Shown here in pieces: positions 28,868 to 43,800 of a stretch of DNA of 64,000 bases. Origin of the DNA: Diadema setosum (taxonomy: Eukaryota; Echinodermata; Echinoidea; Diadematoida; Diadematidae); NCBI GenBank assembly GCA_033980235.1, contig CM067059.1:10178309-10242308 (forward strand), given 5' to 3'. Made by a program: the position numbers and the translations under genes. Below the pieces are notes generated by a model. That model was not told the DNA's origin and ran no database searches. It saw only the letters and a list, made by a program, of their open reading frames with translations. The first letter of the stretch is position 1. Every line of letters begins with the position of its first letter.

Positions 28868-31800
28868 AGTCAGTCAGTTCTGCAAGTGATGGTAACTGAA
28901 ATCCCCTAAAGGCTGGTAATGTCTGGAGGAAGGGATGCTGTGCAGTGTGAACATTTAATTGCTATGAAACCATTTGAATGAAATATGCAACACAACTTCA
29001 TCAGGTAGGAACAAATTTTGATTGAAAACTTGTAAATCTTTTGGAAAATGTGTTTATGTATTCTCATTCATTGTTCAAACAGGATTATCTAATAGATTCA
29101 GCATTGGTTCTAGGCTAGTCTGTAAATGCAAAATTTAAAGATATAACATTTTCTATATATAATTTATTTCCCATTTTGTTATGCATAAACGTAAGTCTGT
29201 TTTTCTTGGCAGAGTGTGTACTAGCAGTTGTCATCACAAATGTTTGCTGTTTGTTCAATAGCAATCTACCAGATCTTGATGAAAATGATTACCAGACATG
29301 CATAGAAAATATGAAAGACACAAAATATTGATGATAATAATCTAAGATTGTATAAACTAGGGCACTTTTCGAGTCAGTTTTGATAGAGGCAGAGTCATGC
29401 TTGAATCGTGACTCGTCATATCAAGGCAGTGACATCCTTTGGTGTGAGCTACGTACTATAGCTGCTATCTGCGGAGATCCATGGAGGTGAACATTTTTGT
29501 GTTGCCCGTTTTTATCCTGAGGGATTCGCGGTGAGGATAAAGTGTCAGTTTACACAGGTGCTGTGTTTCTGGGAGGATGAAGTTATTGAAAATCAGCTGC
29601 GCAGAGATGTGGAACTGTGTATCTCTCCATCTTGCCATAAACCTTCCTTTGCATTCATTTTGCATTGTAAAGTTTGTACATGGCATGTTCATTCAGAGTA
29701 TGCAATCCCCTTAGTAAGAAAGCATTAACAGGGATGGTCGAGAGCAAGGAGATTAATTTACATGTAATTAGTTGAGAAGCAGATGGATGCTAAGTTTGTT
29801 CAAATTCTATAAAGCTGAATTCCTTCTGCATTCCATGGACAGTATTAAATGGTAATACTGAATTAATTATGCAGTGTTTTGAGGCAAAGTTCAATATTAA
29901 TGTCGTGAGGAAGAAGGGGAGTAGTGAAGTGTGGGATCTAAAGGTATCAGCTATTTTATGTTCACTTTCCCCGATTTCTTCGGAATTGATAATCTTATTA
30001 GAGAATAGCACCCCTTGTCAAGTTTCACCTCAAACTCTCTTCAGATTTTATATTTGAAAGTTATAATTTGTTTGCTATGTGGGGGAGGGGGGGGGGGTCA
30101 GTTTTCTTTGAAAGCATGAGGTTTCCTTATTATCAGATGTGAGAAATCTTATGTCAAATGTGATGGCAGTAACATCACTGCTTGACTGTGAAAACTACTA
30201 TCACTCAGGCTACCAGTATAATGAACTGCTCTTGCTTTTAATTGTACACAGTGATTTTGAAGTAGGAGCTGCCACTGTTGGAGCTACATAGGAGGGGTGA
30301 ATAATCTATGGGATGGACAGGATAAAAAATGAGGAAAGATTTAAGAAGTGCATGGTGGGTAGGAGGCTGTTAAGGCTCCAGCAGGCAGAGGAGATATTTT
30401 TGGAAGGGGCACTGAGTGAGGGGAGGGAGATGGCAAGGATTCAGAGGATATTGACAGCATTAGAAAAATATGGGAATCATAGAAGTGTAGCGGAAAACAA
30501 TGTCTACATTCGGCAGGACGGATGATGAAATCGGAGGATAAAAGTGGTTTGATGGAAGAGGAGTCCGAGCTGTTCAAGGAGAGATGGGAGTAAAGAGCTG
30601 CGGTTACCAATAGCTACATACATTTGCGTAGATGCAGCAGCAGAGAGAGAGAGAAAGAAATGTGTTTGTGTAAGAGAGAGAGAAAGAGTCACCGTGTGGA
30701 TTCCTGTATACTGTACATTACTATCTTCAGAAGATAGCTGTATACGGCAGCTGTCATTTGCTGCATAACTGCTGACTAATTTTAAATGATAGCAGCCAAA
30801 TTGAGATCATCGCGGCTTTAATTTCTGTTGAATGATTATTTTATGATCTTTGTCTCTGTAGTCAATGTTGATCCAGATCTCATTTTTGTCCAGTTTTCCA
30901 ATCGGGCTTTGATTCTTTATATAAGAGATTGGCACATGACCACAAGCAACATGTAGCACACTACAAACCAGCAGCATTGTAATGGCTGTAATTTCCACAA
31001 GTTAAAAATGATTCTGTTTGTGGAGCTACATGACTGACTCATGCCTCTACTTTCATGGTACGATTTGTGTGATTCATTTGTATAGAAGCAGAAGGACGTT
31101 AATTTAAGGCACAAGTGAAAGTCTACCAACAGTGCCCATTTAGGTCTCCTCAATAATTTGCTGACATGGTTCCGTTCACAGACTACTAGAGTATGTATTT
31201 GCGAGTACAGTGCCTTGATAAGCATCGGTGTATTCATTCTCACTCAGCGCTGTTGTGTTTTAGCACCAGTTGCATGCAATATCCACCAAGGTCAACCGTG
31301 TGGAATTAGCGTATCACTGCCAGCACTGAATCAGATGATTAGAATCTCCACCTTTTACCTTCCCCCAATAGACAAAACACCATCACCACTGCCCTCTCTG
31401 AAGATTGACAGTTGATTGATGATTTTGTTGTTCCAAACTAGAGTGGGGAAAAATATATTTAGATCTGTGAATAGTGAGTGTGAGAGGAATATGCAAATGC
31501 ATTTCAGGAGTAATTAAGCAAGGCACCTTATTTGTTTTCCCCATCTGTAGTGCTGATTTAATTATAGTGTTTAAAGCAAGCTTCCATAGTACATTCACCT
31601 CTGTATAAAGTGTACATTGTAGCCACACCTGCCCACTCCTATCTCTGTCCAGCCATTAGTTGTGAGATATATGGCTCCAGAGAATGACTTTCAGTATGAT
31701 TGCCTATATTGAGGCACTATAGACTCAATAAGATTAGTTGCTGTTGTTGTTGTTTTTTTAGATGACTATCAAACAACCATAGAAATGATTCATCATTATC

Positions 31801-34800
31801 TCGTATTGGTCATTTGGTCTCATAACTGTGTCACTATGAGCCCCCTTTTTTCTCTCCCCATATACCAGTACCTAAGGAAGGGTGCAGTCCTCCCAAAGTT
31901 ACCGATATGTGTCCTCAAATGATGTATTGCTTTCAAAACATGGAGAGGTGGATTGCATTTGTGCTTAGAGAAGACTTTGTGTTACAAAAATTCTTGATTG
32001 AACCCTTTTTGTTGGATATCACATTTTTTTTAAATCTAATATTCTATTTAGTAGAAAGCTAAGGGGTGTTCAGGTGCTATTTGGCTTCAAATTTGGCTTT
32101 ACATGCAGCATGCCTATGTTTACATGATGCAGACTAAATTTAGACTTCTGTTATTGTCCCATAAGGAAAAAAAAGTAAGATACAGTATGTAATTCGGTGC
32201 TCTCTTAACCAAGGTCCATATTCATTGTCATATATTTTGTGGTATTCTCCAAAAAAAAAGAGAAGCTTAACAATCTGTAGAGGAAATGTAGGGAGATAAA
32301 TATTGACAAAACAGTTCCGTTACCATTTCAAGGCAACTGATAAACAAAGAAACAAAAAAAGAACAAATGAAATGGTTGGACATTCCTCAGCATGACAAAG
32401 ATAATGTTAATTTTGCTAGGATGAAGACAGTTTTAGCTGTTCTAATAGCGGAGAGATGACGGTGAATAAACAGGGCATTTGGAGCGTGAATATTTTGGCA
32501 TTGTTGTGTTTTCCATACTTACTTCTGCTTCGGTGACTTTTTTGCCAAAAGATGTGAAAATTCTGTCTGGGCTGGCCTTGTATTGTTTGTGCGTGGTCTG
32601 TGTTTGAAGTAAAAAATGGATCATGGCAAGATAATGCCCTTGTGGGGTAGGTTATATCGAAATCGGGTCAGAAAACATGGGCGATTTCTTCTGAAGCAAC
32701 ATGTACAATGTACGTGTGGGAATTCATGACAGCAAAATGCTTTCTGTAATACTTTTCAGTCCACAAATAACAAAATTATGTGATTGGACTTACCACATCA
32801 TCTCGGTGCTTGTGGCAATATGAGGCATCTGATGTTTTCTTGTGTGTGTATGTATGTGTGTGTGTATGTATCCTGCAAAGCTTGATGTGATACGATTGTG
32901 GTTTATTGCAAACACAATCATGTCTTTACATTTTCATTCTTATTTTTCTGAGGTAGTGGTTTTTGAGTGAAAAACACTTTAAAAAGGGCCCGCTGAGGAA
33001 TCGTTATTCCCAGATGGAATTTGTTTACTCCCCCTGATGAAATTCAAAAATTATTGTCAACATATTTTCATCATCATCACTTACATTCTTATTTTCTGTA
33101 TTGCTGTTTGCAGGATTTCAAGGTACAATAGGTTTTTCCTTTTCTCTTGGTCATCATGTTCTGTGATAAAATGTGCATGTAATTGCAATGGAAGTCATGT
33201 AATTGTTGACACTAGATTATCATGTGTGAGAAGTAAATATCTTTTGTTTTAATTGTGTGTTTTCTGTCATGTTTATATTTTGAATACCATGTGAAACCTG
33301 CCTTGTATGGAAAGGGTTGTAGTCCTCACTCATTTTGTTTCTCTGCAGTAAAAGGCAGTCGACACTGATACATTTTACAGTGTATGTTGGCTAGTGTATT
33401 ACTGTGAATGTTGATCAGATAATGGGCAATGGATTGTAAGAGACTGCAAGAGTCCTTCAAGCCTTCCCTCTGTTTAGCAGTTAAAAGTCCAACGAGCTTT
33501 TATGAGAAATATCATCGGAGTGATATATGCCACTTTTGACTCATCACTGTTGTCTATTTCAATGCCATTAAATATGGCATCATTGGATACAATTAATAAT
33601 CTGAATATGTTATTGATTTTTTGCGTCACCTAGGTCACGGATCAGCGCAACAGACTAGAACAGGCCTACGAGTTCCAATCCTGCTACCAGGATGCCCTCC
33701 AGGCAGCCTCAGGGTGGTTAGACAGCGTGCAACTCAAGCTCTTCTCCGAGGACTGGACCAAGGACACGGAGACACAGCTGTCGGAACACGCGGTGAGTTA
33801 GCCACGCCCTTAACGTGGACACGCGTCACACTGCCATGTTCATGCCTATTTCCAGTTTTTCAAGGCCGTGCAAAGTTTTGGGAATGGTGTAGATGTGCTC
33901 ATAAACCTGCCAGTCTTGCTTTAATGATGGCCTTATTTTTGATAGATTATAAATTGTGAATGAAGGTGAGATCAAAACATACCCAACAACTTTCTTGAGG
34001 GAAAGATTTCGATATTTGTTTTAAACCTTTATGTGCCCGTAGCTTTTCTTGCCAAGTTTTTTTCATTCGCATTTAGTTATCCATCCAGGCTTGACCTAGC
34101 TGTAGATTCACAAGCCATCTCAGGAGTAGCAATGAGCCTTGGGCTAACAGGAAGGCCTTGCAGACACAATATGGATTATAGGGATTAGGTAATCTCTATT
34201 GATTGACACTTACTTTCTGTGCTAATCAGCCAACAAAGCACAGTAAGGGTTATACTGTAAAAACTGTTATTTTTTAGAGGGTTTAATTTTCGTGAATTTT
34301 GTGAATCATGGTTGCGCTATTAATTTTAAAATCAACAACACACTAAAATATTGTGAATGGGCAGGCATTAGGACACCTCTGATAGCCTCAAAGTCAAAAT
34401 CACGAAAACGACATTTTGCGCAAAATGTCTGTGACTTCTTCATTCCTGAAAATATCTGTAGTGAAAATAATAGCCTTTACAATATAGGTTTTTGTTGATC
34501 TTTTAATTACAGAGGAAGATGTAGAATTATCAAGAATTGACTCAAAAGGTGTTGGGTGCAAATTGATATTCAGCATTATGTGAAGGTATAGATACCCTGT
34601 GGTTTCTGAGATTTTTAAAGTAAAGTGGGGGTAAGGGTACAATGTACATACACAACATACATAGAGATGAGATTGTGAATGTGCACAGAGGCATTATCTT
34701 ATCAGGCCTTCTACATTGTACATGTGAATCCTGGTAACGAAGCCATTGTTCTAACACTAATTGAAGCCTTTGCTTGCATAATTGAATCGAGGAATGCAAA

Positions 34801-37800
34801 TTGCCCTGATAATAGCTTGGATACAATCACTCAAAAATAATCTTGTCTCACTAAAGACCGCATCAACTGCTCTTCATACAGTGGGGACTAATTTGAAGAT
34901 ATTTGGGCTCTGTGGTCCAGTTCTTTCCTCATTACTTCCGTGTTAGCGCTGAAGATGTAAGACATCATTTGGTCTAAGGGTCTACGATGAGCTTTCCTAA
35001 GCAAAATGCTTCCAGCGAGACACAGGTCTTGTGCAGCTCCATTCTGCCGCCATCATAGAGCTAGTGTCCTTGACTTGTCACTATGTGTTTACTCATTACC
35101 ATTCTAGTGTAATGCTGTCTCTATGTGCGCGTACTTTGTCGTTGTACTCAATAACAATTCCACCCACTTGCATGATTGTCCCAATTTGAACGCTGTGCCT
35201 TTCCAGAGCAGTCAGCAAGTAATCAATATTAGTGAATATAGTGCTGAACTATAAAGGTCATTACCAACATCATCACAACAGCAACAACAAAACAGTTGTT
35301 ACTTTTATACTGCCTTTGCTGGAAATGGTTTGATTACAAATTAGGATTCTGTTCTTTATTATTAGAGAAGTATGTATGTAAAAGAAAAAAAAAAAAAGTG
35401 AACATTTTGATGTGTGATATATATTTTGCAATCAAATTCATTTCTTTTTGATTGAAATCATTCTCACTGTCAAAGATTTCGAAACTTGGGTCACAATTAT
35501 TTGAAAGTAGCTGACCTGCACATGTACATGAATAATGGTATGCTTGCTACATTACAATGGCAATTCAATATACTGCAGCACACCACAGATGGTAGAGTAG
35601 CAAAACTCGACCCATGCAATGCCTTGTGGGATGTAAAATTTCAATTTTTTTTGCTGTCACTGGACAACTCTTTTTGAGAAAAAAAAAATTCACACAAATT
35701 TATGTAATTTGGATTGCGACCCAATTCTCGAGAAATATTATGTCATTTCTGTTCACACTATCAAAATTTCAAATTTTCGATCAAGATCCTCATCACGTTC
35801 ATTTTGAATGCAATGAGAATGGTACTATATTATCATCATTATTGTTACTACTATTACTATAAAGGCTCTGCAAGAGGAGCTGAAGGCATTCCAGGACCAG
35901 CTGGAGCACATGTCGGATGTCTGCCACCTCCTGGAGAGGGAGACGACGGGGGCTAGGAACCAGCAGCTGATGCAGCAGGCCCTGGAGGACGTGAACCAGC
36001 GCCTCACCACCCTGGAGACGGAGGCCAGGCAGAGGGAGCAGCAGCTGGTGGAGAAGAATAGGCAGTTCCAGGGCTTCCAGGTGAGAGGGGAGGAACAAAA
36101 GACCAGAGGGCAGCCTATATAGGAAGGCAGGAGGAACTTTCAAACCCATCAAGTTTTAGATGATGTTGCTGCAAAAATTATTCAGTTCAATTCAATTCAA
36201 TTCAATTCAATTCAATTCAATTCAATTCAATTCAATTCAATTCAATTCAATTCAATTCAATTCAGTTCAATTTATTTCAGCTCAATCCAATCCAATTTGA
36301 TCCAATCCAATCCAATCCAATCCAATCCAATCCAATCCAATCCAATTCAGTCCAATCCAGTTCAATCCAATCCAATCCAGTCATCTATTTACACCCAACA
36401 AAAGGATGAAGTGAAATACAAAGCTTACATTACACAAACACATTGTTTTATCAAGTTGTAAAAAAATACATAATACAGTATTGATCATAAAGTGTAACTT
36501 AATAAAGAAGACATGCTGTGTGTGCATGTAGATGGAATGATAAGAACAGCAATGCATATTTTGTAAGTTGACAGAAAAGTAAGTCATCATTTTCTCATTA
36601 ATTTGACAGCTCTGAATTTTGCTGCATTTTGGAGAAGTTATGGAGAAGTTCTGGAGTGTTATTATATTATTCTGGAGAAGTTCTGGAGTGTTATTGATAT
36701 TGGAGAAGTTCTGGAGTATATTGTAAGGAGCCTAAGAACTCACCCCGTAAATTCGGAATGACAGCTTTGAGCAATGTGCTATGATCTATTGAACTGGACA
36801 TTGAAAATATGTAATTTTCGGTCTTGACAATTAAGGTGAGTTTTGATCTCACACTGTTTCACAAATGTGGACTGTATTTATTTACTTTTTTCTTGTTTCT
36901 CGAACAGAGAGAACTTCAGAGTTTCCAGCAATGGCTGAATGATTCCAAACAGAAACTCACCACACCACCCACCAATGTGAGTGGAGCTTCCATAGAAGAG
37001 AATATCAACATCAACAAGGTAAAAAAATCTTGTCAGATTTTGCAGAAATTAATCATTGGAATGCCACATTCATTGTACCCTGTTTCTTGATTCTGTATGT
37101 GCGAAGCTTGTGTAACCGAGAGGCATGGTTGTGTACTTATCGTTTTTATCCTCATTCATGTGAAGAACTAAATTGAAATTATCTGAAGTACATATAGATC
37201 AAGAAAGTAAGAGCTTTCAAAGGTTCCCACAGCATGTTGCCTTCTGTTTTGGATGTCTTTACCAGTTTTTACCAGCTTTATACAGTTACCTTCCCAATGC
37301 AGATTGTAACCACATATCCTCCTGATATCCCGATATGCACACAAACCCAACTGCACATATTTATAACCATATAACCCGATTGCATTATTCAAAAGCATGA
37401 TGTGATATGTATCCTGTTGGCATGTAGTCATTGATATAAAAGATAATGTTTTGAGAGTGTACTTACTTATGCATCCCTGGTAATATGTGTGAGACATGAA
37501 GTATTGAAAGGATGTGACTTCTCTGCATTTTGAAGTAAATAAATTTCCACCAGTATTGGGAAAAATTGCATGTTTGGATCAGAGTAATGATAATGAATTA
37601 TTTGTAACATATGATTTAATTAAAGATCTGTAAATCTCATGTTTGAATCAGAGTAATAGTAATGAATTATTTGTAACATATGATTTAATTAAAGATCTAT
37701 GAATCTCATTAGAGATCATATGACACAAAAGACTAATCAATTATTTCATCTTTGTTATCCCTCACACTGCCTCCATGTACTTACCTGTGTTAGGAGGAGA

Positions 37801-40800
37801 AAATGAAATTCCAGGTCAGATATTTCGTGAACTTTGAACCATGCTCGTTTAGTGTGGATTACAGCTGGGATTCTGGTGTTACAGGAATAGATCTCAACGT
37901 TGCGCTGTCATACTCTTCTCTGTAGATTCTTTTGCATATGCGTATTGCTGAAATTGTTTAATGCACACAAGCTTTAGGAGTTCACATGTTCTGGGTGGAG
38001 ACTTTTGTTTCTATTTTTGTAAAGGTGGTGGTTTCTCTGCAGTGCTTTCCAGTTTCTAGATCTTTTTATGTGTAGATCTCTTCATATTACAATTTTTTAT
38101 TAATTTTGTGATCAATTGTGTATTTGAGGTGCCAGAAGAGGGTTTTTAGTTGGTTGCCACGACACCATGGTAAAATTGAAATTGATACATACAAGTCTTA
38201 TCGTGTATACCTGTACTCTACAAAGTGCAGTGCACTGAAATAGAGGGTGAATTTTAGCATGAAACCAAATTAAGTAGTCGAGATACACAATTTACTTAGT
38301 GTTTATTTTGTCATAATCTTCTTCATCTTCTTCTCTCTGCCTTCTTCTCCTTCATCCTCTTCTCCATCTTCTTCTTCTTCATGCGGTGCATGAACTCTGA
38401 TCAAACAACAGATTATTTTTCAGTACTTTTCAAGTGTTCATCAATTTCTCTAGTCGAATTTCTCTGTCATATATTCCACTTGTCCATTGACATACAACTG
38501 TACACGCACATAGGTTACTTTCAACCCTACACATGTACAATTCTTACACCTGCACTTATATCAAGAAATGGCTAATATTAATGAGACTTTCTATAGTACG
38601 CTATCTGAACATTCTTGGAAAGAAGGGATCGGGGGTTGATTTTAAAGACACTAAACAGTAGAAAGCTAACATGTACATTCTCCTTTGTTAAATTCATGTG
38701 AGATGTCATCTTTATTATGATTTGCTGCTTCTACTTTTCATGTGATAGAGTAAAAACAATTACTTCTTTTAACAAACTTCTCTGCTGTTAAATGTCTTTA
38801 AATCAACCCCTGTCCCCTTTTCCCTATTTCTATACATTTTTGCCATCTTCCTATTTTGATTTATGCTTTGATATTCAATCAAGTTACAAATCCATATTTT
38901 CAGACACCAGAAAATATGCAACTTGTTGTAGACGCCAACTGCATCTTTCTGTCAATCCTGCTTGCCTGTGTATTCTTTGATTCAATTTCCTGAATCTCGC
39001 TGCTCTGATCGCTGGTTGAGAAACTTGCGCTCTCTCTTTTCCCCCCGCCACCGTTGTACCAGGTGTCTGACTAATTTCCCGCCCCCTAATCCTCAGCATG
39101 CTGTACCCTCCTTGTATTGCTCTTTACTACGACAGCTTCGTATCCAACTCTTTCATCCCCGGGCTCCCTGCCGACCTTGCGTTGTCTTTCTGTCTTTTCT
39201 CTCGATCTCTTCTTCTCCACCCCTTAGAACTGTGCCAGCTTTAATCCGTTAAAAACCGGGGTTTTGTTGGGTGCCAATGCCATGCTTTGTATTCTCTGTG
39301 GTATGTTGATGAGCTCTGGTGGCTGTAGTGTAAGCCGATAAATCCCAGAATTATGTACAGCACCCTCAATCTGCAAGAATGCGTATGTGGCTCCCTGTGA
39401 CTCCCTGTGACTTACCATGGATCTTTGCATTTCGTGCCTCATGTATGTAAAGATTTTTGAGGTCATCACTGTTTTCAAAGTTTTTCAAAATGAAGTTAGT
39501 GTGTGTTTGCTGAGCACCAGTTAAGCTCATTTTTCTATTTCTTGACAATATGAATTGAAACCAGCAATAAGGAAGACAAATTTAAACTGCATTAATGTTC
39601 ATTCTTCAAGTGCATATTACTTTACCCTACTTACTTTGATTATGTATTATAAATCAATTACATTATGCAGGAAAAGTTTCACCATCATTTAACCATTAAA
39701 AATGAAAGAAGTCAGAATTCAGTCATGATATTCTTTCAAATAATTGATATGTGAACAGCATATCTAAGTTGTACATGCAGCGTAGAACTGCCATTTTTTT
39801 AGAACATAGCAGTAACATCAAGTGATGTTAACCCGTTGAGGATGAGTCCCAATTTTACTCGGGCATGTATCCATGGGCAATGTGTGTTACCGATATAGCA
39901 AAATCAGTTTGTCCTCAATAAGTTTTTTAACTCCTTCAACTCATTTCTCTAAAAATTAAAGTTGTTACACTTGGATCAAAACTGTAGAAAGACATGTTGG
40001 TATCAGGATATTGCACTGCTGCAAAAGATTACGTTATAACAACTGGCAGTCTAGGATGCAACATTGGACATGTACAATTTTATGTAGTGTGCCTCATCAC
40101 TTTTTCCTCTGCTATTGATGTCAAGCCATAGCTTGTCTTGTTGTATGACAACTTTTGTCATAATCTATAACATATTAGATATATTTAGTAAAGTGTTGGA
40201 TCATTTGAGCAAGTCTCCTCCAGTTCAGAGACTAACTACACCCCTGTCCTCTGGCCTACCCAATAGGACCTGGAGAAGGAGACCAGCCAGTGTGAGGTGA
40301 GGTACAGGGACCTGGTCCAGAAAGGAGAGGCCCTGCTCTCCCTGGACCCCCAGATCCCGGGTCTGGGCTCCGACATCAGCTCCCTGCAGAGCGGATGGGA
40401 GGAGCTGCAGCGGTTGCTGGGCAACCGTCGGAACCAGCTCAACACAGCCAAGATACTGCAGGTAATACGGCAGCACAGGACAGTTCATCTGGTATTGGCC
40501 AACCTTTACATGCAGAAAAGTTGGTTTTGTGGTTGATAATTTTGTTTTTGCTGTTACTTGTTGCTGGTTGTAATAATTGATTATCACTAACTTGACTGAA
40601 TTTTGTTAAAGGTTGTTTACAGCCTGTTCCTGTCATATTAAAAAGGATAATTTAAAGTGGAATGTTCTCCATGATAAATATTTTTTGCTATGCTGAATTC
40701 AGTGTACTTGTTGATAATTTCCAAATGACAGTATTTTTGTGCATGTTTTACATATTCCCCAAATTCTTGGGTGTTGCTAGTTTCATGCTAGTTCAGCCTA

Positions 40801-43800
40801 GAGAAAAAAATATTTGAAAAATTCTACACGTTTTCCAAACTTAAAGAAGAAAATATTGTTCAAGAACTGTATGGAAAATGAAAGTGTCTGCATCACATGA
40901 TAAGAATTTGAGTAATACTATAAAAGTTCTTACACTTTTAGTGGTGAAGAGAAACATTCAAATTTTGCTAGGTAGCAAATGTTATTGCAATGTTTTCTTC
41001 TTCCTCTACATGTATGAGCTCACCATGTCTGTCATTAGGTCACAATGTACGGGGCATCAATTGAAATTCCCCCCAGCTCTTCTTTTGCGGTTTTTGTCCC
41101 ACTTAGAGAAATATTTCCAGGTCCCGCTAATGAATACTTTCCTATGTTTGCGCGTCTGCAGGAACAGTACCACAAGATCCTGAAGGATTACATGGAGTTT
41201 CTAGATACCGCCGAGAGGAAGCTGCTTAATAAAACCATCGCAGCGACAGATGTGAAGGATCTCAACGAGCAGCTCCAGAAGCACAAGGTTTGTGAAATGT
41301 CTCCCTCGTGTGTCCGTTTGTTTGTTTGTGTTTTTGCCTTCATCATCCTGATCACTTAATTAGTCTTGTGATGTCACATGTTGTCATTGCATGTGATATA
41401 CAATGTACATATTGAGAAGCAAGATATATGCACAGAACTTAGATCATTTTATTACATTCAATGTTTGTGCAAAACAGATCAATATCGTAAATCTTTCTCA
41501 AAATACAGTGTAAAGTTTGCAAGTAAAAGAACTGCCATTGGGCTTGAGGGTTTTGTTTGGTGTAGGAAATAGCCAATATTGTAGCATTAAATTGTAATGT
41601 GCATTTTCATGATGAAAATTGATTGCATAATGCTGATTAGTTTCTTGTTATAGCTTTCCACATATTATGGTATTTTTAAGTGGCATAGTCTCTTGTTCAC
41701 AAGTACATGTTCCCAGGACTGCTTCAATTGTTGGAAGTTGTGGATGCACAAAAATGACAGTGAGATTGTGTTAGAACAGGGAGGTGCTCCTCTCACCTCC
41801 CTGGTTAGAAGAAGGCAATGTTTCCATTGTATCTGAAATAATAACCTATATGCTACAAACCATTCAAATGCAAGAAAAGTTTTTATCTATGGAAGATTAC
41901 CTGATATGATTCGCTGAAGGTATTTTTGTAACATTTTGTTGATTTTTTTACATTTTGTTGATATTTAGGACTGGTACTACTTTGACTCATACCACACACA
42001 ATTACTTGCTCATGATTATGTGATAGTCTCAAAATGGAAATTTTTTGCAGTTTAGAAACTTTCACACATTTCACACGACATGAAACTAACGTGAAAATAA
42101 AAGCATGGAAGTTCTTTTTTGCCAAACTATATTTCAACTATTCATTGTTGTGACTTTGTTGACGATGTTTGTTTGTTTGGTAAATAAAATTTCATTCAAT
42201 TTTTGCTTGTAGGTGTAATACTATTTTATATTTTGATTCCACAGAATTGAGAGCACTAAAAATTCATCTTAACCCAGACGAGCGTGAAAATTTCCACTGC
42301 TACATTATTCTAACAGTTGACCGATATTACCCCTTCTGAGAGATGCAAAATGTTTTGAGACACGTCTCAACTTTTACAATTTTGCCAAGTCATTATACAT
42401 GTAAGTGTGAGCCCAAAGCAATTGATCTTTTACAATTTGCAGGAGTTCTTCAGTGACCTCGACACCCATCACATTCTGATCGAGTCCATCGCTGCAAAGG
42501 CCGACCCCTTCACTCAGCAACTCTTCCACGCCCAGCGCTCGGAGCTTGACCGACGGAGCCAGGACATCATGGCCCAGGCCACGGCCAGGGGCCAGACCCT
42601 GGAGGGACTGGTCAGTGAGTGGCGGGAACTGGAACTCGGTCTCACCGAGCTGACCAACTGGCTGAGTCACATCGAGGCCCAGGTGCCCAGTGGGATAAGC
42701 GACGACACACAGGAGAGTGTGCGCAAGGCCATTCACAAGTATCAGGTGATTACAGGAGTCCCTTCAATTAATGAAATGAAGAAGCATTCTTCACATTCTT
42801 TTGAAATGATATCACACATTTTTTGGTATGTGCTTAAGACTCCAGTCACTGAAACTTTCACATTGACAGCCAGTGCAGGTATTCAGAAATGTTTCCATTT
42901 GTGAGGTAAAGCAAGTATGTACATGCTTGCTGCTTGTTTGGAAGGGATGGGAATAGAAGATTTATACCATATATACACCTGTACCATACACATTTTCATA
43001 TGCATAATGTGCTGCTTTCCTTTCATATATGGGTGTAAACTTGTTGTCTAAAGTAATGGCTACAGATGTGATAGCAATTAGTTCATTTCTGTTTGACATA
43101 CACTGTAAATATTCAGGTGGCTTGTGGTATAGTTTTCTTGTATTTTATACTCATTACTTCTTGATGAGGACAAACTAACACTTATGTCAATCATTTCAGG
43201 AAAAATGGTTTGTCTAATTGAGAGATATCAGTAGTGGATATTATGTGGAAAGACTATATTTTGCACAACAAAACAAGTGTTGCTACTGTTTGAGTAAAAA
43301 ATGTATGATAGTTAAGAAAAGCATTTTGACTGACTGAAAATATCCAATTCCTTTTAACCTTTTTTTCATGCCAGGCTATGAAGGGTATTATGAGTAACAA
43401 GCAGCCCAGTCTGAGCCAAGTAGACTCCTGCGCCCAGTCCCTTCTCGAGAGCCTGGCCTCCCCGCAGCTGGACAAGCGGCTGGCCTCCCTCCACGAGCAC
43501 TGGGCGTCGGTCACGCAGAGGGTGGGGCAGGACCTAGCCTCGCTCACCAGCCTCCTGGAAGAGTGGCGTCTGTTCGAGCTGGAGTCTAAGCAGCTGTCGA
43601 CGTGGCTCCGGCAGGTCAGCGAGGAAGTGGACAGGTGGAAGGATCCGGAGAGGAGCCGGAAATCCATCTCGGAGCAGCTGGACGAGTTTGCTGTAAGTAA
43701 TGTCAACCAATTCATGTCAGTTATGTAAGCCTTGAGAATAATGTCATCTCTCTCTTCTTCTTTTTTTTTTCTTTCTTTTTTTTTTACTTATTTCATTGGA

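Larger units (their letters stand above)
17309..33633. other. 16.3 kb intron between exons 2 and 3
   Basis: This intron contains GT-rich sequence right after the donor (17340-17470), a CT array (20744-20787), two copies of a TTAA-ended foldback element (19351-19916 and 22026-22603), a G-run/CCTAA-rich element (23881-24098), a TGTC array (28836-28876) and a CpG-enriched patch near 27030-27440. No coding exon was recognised. Exon 2 joins exon 3 as one continuous helix. Confidence 0.75.
37019..40266. other. Intron between exons 5 and 6
   Basis: This 3.2 kb intron holds a 69-bp tandem duplication (37569-37706), a CTT-rich patch near 38320-38380 and a short palindromic repeat at 39828-39930. No exon was recognised. 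Confidence 0.72.
40462..42442. other. Introns flanking exon 7
   Basis: Intron 40462-41161 shows nothing distinctive. Intron 41288-42442 carries a 32-nt CACCTCCCT hairpin at 41775-41806 and is otherwise plain AT-rich sequence. Exon 7 (41162-41287) lies between them. Confidence 0.72.

Noticed and set aside
42374..42736. Minus-strand open frame opposite exon 8
   Set aside because: Antisense shadow of a GC-rich coding exon; the plus-strand reading has spectrin motifs and splice sites.
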